Assembly: GCF_000005505.3 (NCBI RefSeq)
Contig: NC_016131.3
Coordinates: 25,163,001 to 25,227,000 of the forward strand
DNA from: Brachypodium distachyon
Taxonomy: Eukaryota; Streptophyta; Magnoliopsida; Poales; Poaceae
DNA length: 64,000 bases
Direction of reading: 5' to 3'
Position numbers and translations under genes: made by a program
Shown: positions 48,751-58,660 of the stretch, one piece after another
Numbering within the stretch: the stretch's first letter is position 1
Layout of the letters: each line of letters opens with the position of its first letter
The notes under the pieces: model-generated
The model's input: the letters and a program-made list of their open reading frames with translations, nothing else
What the model was told of the DNA's origin: nothing
Database searches by the model: none

Positions 48751-50053
48751 CTAGGCGTACACCTGCAAATCTGGCTTTGTTCCTTGTAATTCCTTGGCTT
48801 GCTCCTGTAGCTCGGGACTGCAACTATATACGAATAGCTCTCGCAGAGAAGTGGGGAGGCCCTCCTCTGGCAGCGATCGGATCTGAGGACAGCCCCGGAG
48901 ATAGAGTTTCGTGAGAGAAGCGGGGAGGCCCCCCTTGGGCAGCGACCGGATCTCAGGAGAAGTACTGACATATAGTTCCGTGAGAGAAGAAAGGCTGTGT
49001 AACCCTTGCGGAAGGGACGGCAGACCCCAGCAGTGCCAAAAAGCTAGGGTTTGGAGGGAGGTGAGGAGCTGAAGCGCATTCTCTTCCTCTTCCGTGAAGC
49101 TTTCCACCCGCTGATCACAACTGAAGTGTAATTTGTGGAGGGTGGTGGCAAAGAGGCTGCAGAGGGGAGCAGCAAGCATCGCTGAGATGCAATCCACGTC
49201 GAGTGTTTCCAACTGGAAGCAGCCTGCAGCAGGCAACAACAGTTTGGTCGTGCTTGCCACCACCAATTCTGAGAGAAGAATTCATCAGGCTCCAGACCTT
49301 CCAATGGTATTGGGTTGATTGATTTCACCATTTTAGCTATAAATGGGAATCGAGTTGTGACAAGAACCATGCTACCTTTGGCTTCCCCCTTCATGAATGG
49401 AGCTAGCAGGTTTTCCCAACTCTGGTCAGTGCATTCCCATATGTCATCGAAGACAATTAAAAACCTTTTTGACTTGAGATTTTGTGCGATGGATATTTGG
49501 AGCTGATCTAAACTTGTTGTTTGATTTGCATTGTTGCTTCCTTCTATGCAGCTAAGGATCTGTTGGCTGATCTTAAGCACATCAAAATCAGTTGATACAC
49601 AGATCCAAACCCTAACAGAGAAGTGCTCGTCTATCCTTTTATCATTATACAAGTGTTGAGTGAAAGTTGTCTTTCCAATACCGCCCGGGCCAACTATAGG
49701 CAGAACAGAAAGCTTTTCCCTGCTATTTGCTGCACTGGTGATGATATCTTTTATGGTTTTCTCAAAAAGGTCTTGCCTCCCATACAATGTATCTTGTGTA
49801 GTTGTTGATCCGATGAGAGGCCGTTTTAGGCTGCCAATTGCGGTGTTGTTGGCATGAGGTGGATTTATTTTGAGTAACTCAGAGACTCTGTCACATAGGG
49901 GAAGTATTTGCTCTAAGACCAGCTTAATCTTCTTGGACATTGCCACTCGGTCGAAAGACAACTTATCAGCTGGTCCAGCATTGCGTGATTTATGGGTAAC
50001 GACATCAGCAGATGCAGCAGCTTCGTCATAATCTCGCCAATCGCCGCCTCCAT
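48751..50053 (-). pseudogene. CC-NB-LRR pseudogene (copy 1) with two large deletions
   Basis: The original start (MEAAIG...) is at 50053, as in the intact copy at 62343. The CC domain is almost wholly missing and the frame changes before the NB-ARC. A second frame then gives a well-preserved NB-ARC half: GPGGIGKTT P-loop, FLIVFDDIWE kinase-2, MVLVTTR. It stops making sense after GLEPDEFF, where the sequence jumps at 49275-49279 into the LRR in another frame. The LRR frame runs from there to the stop at 48751. Relative to copy 3, 2,107 bp are missing, removing the rest of NB-ARC (GLPL, MHD) and most LRRs. A P-loop-containing fragment could still be made, but no functional NLR. Roughly 90% or more identical to copy 3 in shared parts, so the loss is recent. 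Confidence 0.85.
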
Positions 50054-50401
50054 CTCCTCCGGCGCCTGCGCCCACAGGGTTTGTGTGGTGGGATTGGGGA
50101 TTCTTTCTTGCAGGGGATGGGTTTTCTTGGATGCGGAATGGGGATCTGTGTGTCGATGATTGACGATAGTTCCACAGCATCAGCAGTGGAGCACTGAAAG
50201 GAAGTCAAGTCGTCTCCTCGTCCTGTATCGCACCGCGGAATCCAACACGTCCTCGTGAGTGGGCCGGGCCCGCGCCTGTACTCTGATGTGATGCCCATGG
50301 TGGTACGGCCCATGTGATGTGCCCCTTCTTTCTTTTGCTTTGCTTTGCTTTACTTTGTTGTGGGCCTCTTTTAAGCCTGATGCATGATTGTATTGCATGT
50401 A

Positions 50402-50508
50402 CTCCCTCCTAAATTCTTGACTCAAATTTGTTTAAATATGAATGTATCTATTTTTGAAAAACGTTTAGATATATAGATACCTGTAATATTTGGACAACGC
50501 GGAGGGAG
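50402..50508. mobile_element. Stowaway MITE
   Basis: Near-perfect termini ctccctcc...ggagggag between TA dinucleotides (50400-50401, 50509-50510). 107 bp, non-coding. It sits upstream of NLR copy 1. Confidence 0.85.
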
Positions 50509-50510
50509 TA

Positions 50511-51152
50511 CCTGCGAGCCGCGACGCAGATCGAAAGGTGAGCAGTGAGCTTTGGTGCTTGGTGGTGGTGCTTTGCTGCAAGATGCTGACTGCTCACCAG
50601 CCAACTAAATCTGGATTCACTGAGTAGTGAGTGAGTGACCAGGCTGGGGCGCCCATGTGCTGTGAAGAGATTCAGAGTTACTGTTCTTCAGGATTGGTAG
50701 GTGTAGATCAGAATTTACATTTTACTACCCTTTATGTACCACTGCAGCAGCAATGAATGTGGCTGGGACCAGAAACTGTTTGTGGCTCTGGTTTGATACA
50801 TGATTAAGTCGAAATTAAGTGCATTGCATTGCATGACAATTAAGTCGAAATTAAGCAGGGCAAAGTTAAAAGGGTGCGTTGATGCACACAAGGTTATAAT
50901 GTACGAATGGAATGGACAGACAATGTGTGTGTGATGCTGGCTAATTTTATCTGAAGAAGCAAACAAACAATATACTGCAGGAACGACAGGAACGTGACTT
51001 GTGTCCGTGTGGAGCTCTGAAGGGGTAGTATTAGGGAGTACATGGCTGAATGGGTTGGGTTGGGTTGGGTTGGGTTGTGAGCAACAAGGGATGATTTGTG
51101 TGTGTGTGATGGCGAGGGAGCAGATAAGAGAGAATTATGTGGTGGCTCACCT
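50511..51152. other. Region upstream of NLR copy 1, no gene recognised
   Basis: Contains the pentamer run (gggtt)n at about 51053-51077 and a conserved minus-strand donor (ccag|gtgagcc) at about 51150, matched by one at about 55635 in unit 2. Confidence 0.4.
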
Positions 51153-51520
51153 GGAATTGGAAATTGAATCGACCTAGGCCTTCGGGGAAGACCTCGCTCC
51201 AAGGAAGGCGATGGATGTCCGCCGGCCATCGAGGTGAGGATGAAGAAGGGGAGGAGGGCCGCCGTCGCCGGAGAGGGTGACCGACCGACCGCGCGCAAGG
51301 GCCCGCGGAAGGGTAGACTCGCCGCCGGCCATCGAGGCGAGGAGGAGGGGGGTCGCCGTCGCTGGAGAGGGTGACCGACCGCGCGCAATGGGCCTGGTGA
51401 TCTCTTTGTGGCCCATCCCTGTTTTTTTCCTTTCGGCTTTGTCTCTGTTGCTGTGCCCTTTTCTCGTGGCCCAACGAAACGAGAATGGGCTTATCGCACC
51501 TTTGGGGTTTAGATCCGGTC
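51153..51520 (-). promoter_or_regulatory. GC-rich leader/promoter-like segment of unit 1 with internal duplication
   Basis: On the minus strand, GGCCCA-type site II motifs (51375-51515) precede a GC-rich segment that ends at the conserved donor. The segment is internally duplicated: 51217-51293 and 51318-51389 share gccggccatcgagg and gagagggtgaccgaccg. Unit 2 has the counterpart at 55635-56360. It may be a distal promoter and non-coding first exon for the NLR transcripts. Confidence 0.4.
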
Positions 51521-51589
51521 AACGCTTTTGCAGTCAAACATCACTTCTCCTGCTGTGTTGAGCCTGTACAGGATACACTGATTTTCATA

Positions 51590-53116
51590 CAGTGCCAAAT
51601 TAAGACATTGTTGCAACATGACAGACTCAAATGCTGTCCTTGCACGTCCAAAGGCAAGAATGCAGGTAACAACAATGTCACTGCCTCGTCTCGAGCACCA
51701 GTACAAGTACACATATTATTTTCTCTCTCGAATTCTTGCTGGAACTGACAAATAAGAACTCCAGCGCTTCGAGTTTACAACATATAGGAATAACTCTACT
51801 GGTCAAACACGGTACAACAAACTAACACGAGTTTCCCAAGCCACCACCATTGTCGTCTCTCGTGAGTTAGCTTCAGGTCCGACCCCGATCTGGCCATCCG
51901 TGCTGTTGCTTTTGCAGAAACTGAACCAGGAGCGCTCCGCTTGCTGTCTCTGTCGGCAAACCAGTATAGTCCGGTCTGGACATCTTGAACCATAATTTTA
52001 CACCTGAACGATGATGCCACATGAATGAAATAAATCAGGCGAGCACTTCTTTAGAAGGGAATTTTTTTTCATCTTAAATTCTGAATGGAATGAGCGACTG
52101 ACCTTTGAGATCGTCGATGCACGACTGCACACCTCCTTCGAGACATCAAGACAGAGGCTTCTTTTAAACCAACATTCTTTGGATGGAACAACCGAGTGCT
52201 GATTGCTGAATGGAATGCCAGCTTCTTGATCCACTGTTCTCTGTAATTGTCCTGCAGAATCGGAGTCACTAATGTAAGGTCAGAAAACCAATTACATTGT
52301 TGCATTAAACACTGTCCTAATAAACCAATAAGGCCGATTATAAGAACAATACTGTATGAGGTCTCATGTTTTTCTCTAAAATACAAATATTAACTCAAGA
52401 TTTGCAATTACATAAAGCAGAACAATATAAGCAGCAGCTTAACTACCAGAATATCCTGTTGCCAACTTGTAAAACAAAGCTTCTGAACTAACAGTAGCTA
52501 GGATATAGCTCTATGTTCTCTTGAAGGGACTCCATCCAATCTCTAGAACAACTGGATTGCATACTTCATCCTGCAGATTATCACTTGATGAGATTCCATT
52601 TAAGAATAGATGAAAACAAGAAAATCGACATTCACCTCCATAACTGTAAATAAGAGCCTCAGTCTTGTTCCCAACTGTAAATAAGAACCTTCGTCTTGTT
52701 CCTAATCTGAAAACTCCAACATACAGTAGCAACCAGATTGCATATGTCAGCTTGCAAAAAAATTACATAAAGAGAAAAAAATAAAGTAAATCCTTGGAGG
52801 CTACAAGTGTTACCTTGTATTTCTACTCGTAAATCTAGGTATATTCTGTCTGATTTCTGTGCACAACCATGGATGCCACATGACTTGTTGCATCTAGAAA
52901 GAGTAGGTAGGCTGAAATGACTCACAACATATGTACACATTGCACACAGCTAGCAATTTGAAGGCGCGACGTAGTACATAGCCATACGTGCCAGCTGCAA
53001 GCCTGTTCACAAGTCAGTGCTATATATGAATTAATAAAAAGAGAGGAAGAAGGAAAACGGTAACAGAATGTAACGAGCTAGTGGGGTGAGGACTCGCGTG
53101 TTACCTTGGGCTAGGT
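51590..53116 (-). other. 3' flank of NLR copy 2 (unit 2 left part)
   Basis: Homologous to the flank of copy 1. It contains the unit landmark at 51732, the unrecognised small frame (51796-52020; GLYWFADRDS signature) and conserved donor sites near 52812 and 53102. No independent gene identified. Confidence 0.45.
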
Positions 53117-54899
53117 CTAACAATACACGTGCAAATCTGGCTTTGTTCCTTGTAATTCCTTGGCTTGCTCGTGTAGGTCGGGACTGCAATTGAATACGGA
53201 TAGCTCTCGCAGAGAAGTGGGGAGGTACTCCTTTGGCAGCGATCGGATTTCAGGAAAGTCAAAGAGTCGCAGTTTCCGGAGAGAATTGGGGAGGCCCCCC
53301 TTGGGCAGCGACCGGATCTCAGGACAACCAACAACATTTAGTTCCGTGAGAGAAGAAAAGCTGTGTAACCCTTGCGGGAGGGACGGCAGACCCGGGCACG
53401 TCCACAAATAAAGGGTTTGGAGGGAGGTGAGGAGCTGAAGCGCATCCTCTTCCTCTTCCGTGAAGCTTTCCACCCGCTGATCACAACTGAAGTATAACTC
53501 GCGGAGGGTGGTGGAGAAGAGGCTGCAGACGGGAGCAGCAAGCATCGCTGAGATGCAATCCACGAAGAGTGATTCCAATTGGAAGCAGCCTGCAGCAGGC
53601 AACAACAGTTTGGTACTGCTTGCCACCACCAATTCTGAGAGAAGATCCGCGGCTACAGAGCGAGGACCATTTTCTCCTGTGTTGTAGACCGCCAATTCCT
53701 TGAGGTTGACAGCTGCGATGAGAGGATTGAACCCATCCGCTGTTAAATTCTCGCAATCTATTAGTAATAGACTGGTGAGAGACGTGAGGGCATTCTGTAA
53801 CAACAAATTCAGATAGGTTGGGATAGTGTATGTGTTGTATACAAGGGACAAGGCAATCAGAAATAAATGGCAGTGCAAGGAATTTGGGACAATTTTTGCA
53901 GACGATGCTTTCAAGATTTGGAAGGAGATGGCAATTAGGTCCCACATCCCACTTCTCAAGATCTGGCATTTCATCAAACTCAACTTTCTTCAAGCGCAAA
54001 AAACCAAGGTCAGGTCCTATAATACGCACCCCCGCAATATTTTTCAACCGTATGATCTTGAGATACGGTAGCTGCCCAAAAGGTGGAAGTGTGCCCCAAG
54101 TCACACCAGATAAAGCAAGAGACTCCAAATGTTTAAAGGGTGTGTCATGACACAACCAACAAGGAGGACCAACGCCTCCACCATGATCTTCAATGGCAAG
54201 TTCTCTGAGATTATCATGTGGTTGGAGACCATCAACAACATCGGTAGCACCTGCAACTGCTTGATCTGTACCCCAAACTAGTGTCAATGTTTTCAGACTC
54301 CTTTTCAAAGCCAGATTGGCTTTATTAGCTTCTTCCTTGCTAGCAACCTTTTCAAGATTACGTACACAGAGTTCTCCTCCAAGATCTGTCATTTTCCCCA
54401 ACTCTTCCATTTCAAATCCAACAGTCTCTTTCTTAACATGGAATTCTTTTAGCTCTTTTAGATGCTCTAACTTACCAACCTCAGGAACATTGGAGTGGAG
54501 TTCATTTTTAGCAATGAAATGGCGCAAATTCACAAGTCGGCTAATGTACTCAGGCAAACTAGAACTACCGTGCCAATCTCCTAGGTCCAAGAATATCAAA
54601 TGATAAAATAATGGGAGTGCACTGGGTAAGCTCATCTCTGATAAGCCATATGGTGAGCTAACTCTTAGGTACCGGAGGTGGAGAAGTTTTGAGAAGTTTT
54701 TGGGCAGAGAGTCTGCAGAGCTCATTACTATAAATAGGACACGGAGATCCTTTATTTCCTCAAACGTTTCTTTTAAGATGTCAGTGATACCTTTATTGTA
54801 TTTTCTAAATATCATCAAAGTCCCCAACTTACCGATATTTATCTTGCTCTTCAGTTTAGCCATTTCTCTCCTAAAATTTTCAGCACATCTGTCTTCCAT
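53117..54899 (-). pseudogene. LRR-only NLR remnant (copy 2)
   Basis: Corresponds to the LRR part of copy 3. The frame from 54899 (MEDRCAENFRREM...) holds typical LRRs for about 375 codons, up to VVTECPH. A 287-bp deletion then shifts the frame; the second frame (LTSLLLIDCENL...) continues to a stop at 53117. CC and NB-ARC are absent: 54912 joins, through about 30 bp of foreign sequence, to DNA homologous to the copy-3 promoter, including a TATA motif at 54946-54952. Without P-loop or MHD it cannot act as an NLR. An LRR-only protein of about 475 aa could be translated with a shifted tail. Confidence 0.85.
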
Positions 54900-54945
54900 G
54901 GTGATGGACAAGATATTGCAGTTAGATAGTCTAGTTATGATCCTT

Positions 54946-54952
54946 TTTTATA
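54946..54952 (-). promoter_or_regulatory. TATA box retained next to the LRR-only remnant
   Basis: The minus strand tataaaaaagg, followed upstream by gatgtaacttctgcacgcttgtcc-like sequence, is the counterpart of the copy-3 promoter at 62461. It now lies only about 50 bp from the remnant's ATG. Confidence 0.6.
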
Positions 54953-54969
54953 GCGTAGTGATGTAACTT

Positions 54970-55632
54970 CTGCACGCTTGTCCACTTCAGTAAATAATGA
55001 GTAGATGCAAGTGGCACTTGATTAGTGTGCCACTCGAACTCTAATAGATTGGAAAGGCATCTTAACAAGCTTGACCTCACACGGTGCACTCAAGGAGGAT
55101 GCTTCGTTTCTAAGATAAACAAATTAAGAGGAATTCACACATGAGGCCCGAGCTGGAGACAAACATGTCCATTGAAGGTGGTTGTGGGATGGATGCGTAA
55201 CAATAACTAAAACACAAGGACCTGATCATGCATGTTTCTTTAAATAAAAAACACACAAGTAGTAGTAGTACTATATCATACCAGATCGATCAATGTGTGA
55301 CTTATGCGGCCGGCCAACGTGTAAAGAGATTCAAGAGAAGCGCGAGAGATACATAATGGAGTTGGTGTGTTGTTTTGCTTGTTGAACCATTCGGGATTAG
55401 ATATAGACGACTCGAAGGGTGAACCAACGACTAGATGCTACAGACACAGGTTCACAGCATGATTACATAGTATTGAGACGACTGCTAGAGACCAATCATG
55501 TATGGCAACAACCGCGCGACGAAAAGATATGCAGTTGAACCATTCGGGATTAGAATCTAGACTCGAAGACGATTCATCTCCATCGATCCTCAATGCTAAG
55601 AAATGTAAATAAAATAGGTGGGAAGGTAGGGC
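54970..55632. other. Region upstream of NLR copy 2, no gene recognised
   Basis: The first 80 bp continue the homology to the copy-3 promoter; the rest has no recognised feature. Confidence 0.4.
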
Positions 55633-56360
55633 TCACCTGGATCGACGAAATCGACAAATTGGGGGTGGTCGACCGGAGCCGGACTCGGGGAAGACGGAGG
55701 CGCGATCTCCGTGGACCCTCCATGGATTCCGAATTAACGAGGTGGTAACGGCAGGCGGGGAACGACAGACCTCCATCACCAAGGTCTCGCCGTCGCTTTC
55801 GAACTGTAGCGCCGACGAGTGTCGTGGCCGGGCGCGCGCGCCTTCTGGAGCATCAGTGCGGATGAGTAAGGTGCTGTCTGTGTACGAAGCGGGTGAGGGG
55901 CTGCAGGTGAGTGAGTTAACGAGGTGGGAACGGCAGGCGGGGCTCCATTCCGGCGAGGAGGTCGCCGTCGCCGGGGACGTCGAGTCCCGGCGGCAGCGAG
56001 CGAGCACGAATGGGCCTGGAGTAGTTGTGAAGCTACCGGCCCATCCATTCGTTTTCAGCTGTCTCTTTGTTGCGGCGCCACCACCGCCCAGACCGGCCCG
56101 GCCCAATTGAACTAGCAAATAAATATTTTCCATCCCTTTCTCAACTGTGAGGTGATGGCCTTCGCTTCTTAACTTGTCCCTCGACACCAATCGGCCATCA
56201 ACACAAAGGCCATATAGGAGGAGGATGAGGAGCTCGCCGTGGCCACGCGCAATGGGCAGGCCTGGGATCTCTTTTGGCCCATCTCGCTTTTCTTTTCTAT
56301 TTCTTGCGGCCCAACAAGACCACAATGGCTTACGGGCTTATCGCACTGGGGTTTAGATTT
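55633..56360 (-). promoter_or_regulatory. GC-rich leader/promoter-like segment of unit 2
   Basis: Counterpart of 51153-51520. It shares the donor ccag|gtgagcc, a GC-rich body with repeated aacgaggtgg(t/g)aacggcaggcgggg blocks (55737 and 55918), and GGCCCA motifs with cgggcttatcgcac at 56250-56360. Confidence 0.4.
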
Positions 56361-56439
56361 TTTTTTTCTTTTCCCGGTGACCACTAATTTCTGCAAAGTG
56401 TCGTTCTGTTGTTGAGCCTACATTCAGTGACAAATTACA

Positions 56440-58487
56440 AGACAATTGCTGCAACATGATAATAAACTCAATTGTGTGGAGCTCATCCACTCAGAAAAAA
56501 GCTCTTATTGTACGCCCAAAAGGCAAGAACGGGCAAGTAAACTGTGATGCCTAATCATACTCCGAAGATGCAAATAATGCAGGTTCGTCAATACAACAAC
56601 AATGTCATTGGCCACGTCTCAAGCACCACCAGTACGTACATTTTTTTTTCTTCCTCACTCTAAAACTTCTTGCTGGAACTCAACACACGAGTTTCCAAGG
56701 CAGCCGTCATCATCATTTCTGGTGTCAACTTCCATCCTTGCTCCCAGAAATTAAGCGAATCAGAAGAACCATATGTTCGCCAGCAGTGGTGCCTCTGTCC
56801 GCAAACGAGAGCCCATGAATGATCAGCCAAATCTCAAAATCTTGAACCATAACTTCCTTCTCAGGCCTCAGGACTGGGTCCATCAAGAGGCCGGGAGGAG
56901 ACCACCTGAACAATGATGCCATATGCTTGAAATGAGTCCGTGTGTTTTGTAGGATTTTCCTAAAACAAAATCGAAAGAGTAAAGCGGAAGGATGACCAAC
57001 TGGCCTTGGAGATGATGGTAGATGCAGTCCTGCACAGCTCCTTCAAGACAACAACACAGATGCTCCCATTGCCTTTATTGTTTGGATGCAACAAAATTGG
57101 AGTTCTGAACGCCAACTGCAGAATTTACAGTTAATTGCCAGTTTATGCAGAAAACCTGGGTAACAATGTAACGTCAGAAAATGAAACATCTAGATTCACT
57201 CATGGATATAAATGCTCAGCCATTGCTTTGAGTTGGTCATAAGCAAACCTGCTCGGTAAGAGCTGAAACTCTGAAGGGTGCCAGTGAAACGTCAGCACGC
57301 ATAATGTCAATTTTTTCATATAAAAAAAGGAAGAAGCAAAAGAATGGCAAACTGACCTCTGAGATATAGTAGATGCAGAACTGCGCGGCTTCTTCAAGAC
57401 AGATGCTCCCATTGCTGTCGCTGTTTGGATGCAACAAAATAAGAGTTCTGATAACCAACTGCAAATTTTACAGTTGGCTGCAATGGTTCTGCAGAACCTG
57501 AGGAACAATGTAACGTCAGAAAATGAACATCCAAATTCACTCATGGATATAAATATTCGGTGATTACTATGAGTTCATCACAAGTTAACCTGCTAAGTAG
57601 GAACTGAAACTCTGAAGTATGCCAGCGAAACATCACGATATATGAAATGAAATCTCCAGTCTGCACAACATGCAGTTGACAGTTGGTACGTAGTACCATG
57701 GACTGACCAAGACCACAACCAGATAATCAACCTGCTCCAGTATTGTATGAAACATGTTTCAGCATTGAGATATTAAGAGAAGGCAAAGAATACATTGAGA
57801 AAGGTGTGCTGCATGCACCATACAATATTGACAATCCAATATTAAAAAAAAAACTGACAATCTATTACCTGCCGATCCAAGTTGACAAAATGTTGTGCCA
57901 AGGGAACCTGAAAAGAATGGAGAAAGCACATGCTCTGGTTGTTCCTGAAAAAAGGAATGGCATAAAAAGGAAAAGAAGTAAGGACATTTATTAAGCATAG
58001 AGTTTGTAACACCGGAATGATGAGAAGGTACTGACATGTATATGCTACTTCATCAAGCATTAAGGTTCAGAACTGCAAGAGGGAGGGACTTGGTCTTGTT
58101 CTTCCTAATCTGAAAAACAAAGTAACGGCAAGAGTTTGTAATGCACAGTAGAAACCGGATTGCATATTTCAGCTTGCCATTACTCGAAGAGAAAACAGAA
58201 ACCTTGGAGGCGACAAGTGTTACCGTGGATTTGTACTCATTGTTGACGCACGTACATGCATGTGGCATGACTTGTTGCAGCCAGATGCACATACAGACAT
58301 ATGTACGCATTGCACACAGCAAGCAATTTGAACCCGTGACGTAGAACATAGCCGTACGTGCCAGCTGCAAGCCTGTCAGGATTCACAAGTCAGTGCTATA
58401 TATTAATTAAGAAAAACAGAGGAATAAGGAACACGGTAACAGCAAGTAACAAGCTAGTGGGGGTGAGGACTCGCACGTTACCTTGGG
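56440..58487 (-). other. 3' flank of NLR copy 3 (unit 3 left part)
   Basis: Contains the unit landmark and two related blocks (about 57000-57110 and 57360-57460) that each encode a gttgcatccaaac...atgggagcatctgt stretch between acceptor- and donor-like sites. The unrecognised frame lies at 56725-56922 (WLIIHGLSFADRGTT). The conserved donors gtaacac lie at about 58215 and 58477. It looks like a multi-exon 3' UTR or decayed terminal exons. Confidence 0.45.
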
Positions 58488-58660
58488 CTAGGTCAAACAA
58501 TCCACGTATAAATCTGGCTTTGTTCCTTGTAATTCCTTGGCTTGCTCGTGTAGCTCGGGACTGCAACTGCGTGCGAATAACGCTTGCAGAGAAGTGGGTA
58601 GACCCTCCTTTGGCAGCGATCGGATCTCAGGACAGCCCGAGAGGCAGAGAGTCCTGATAG
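58488..58660 (-). pseudogene. Out-of-frame C-terminal LRR tail of NLR copy 3
   Basis: The sequence still encodes GCPEIRSLPKEGLPTSLQAL ... ELQGTKPDL, matching the C-termini of copies 1 and 2, but in the +1 frame relative to the main reading frame because of the 13-bp insertion. Confidence 0.75.

Noticed and set aside
51054..51078. (gggtt)n run considered as interstitial telomere sequence
   Set aside because: The unit is five bases; plant telomeres repeat a seven-base unit (TTTAGGG).
53481..53800. Tail of the copy-2 LRR frame after VVTECPH (SHQSITNRLREF...)
   Set aside because: Out-of-frame translation after the 287-bp deletion, not a real C-terminus.
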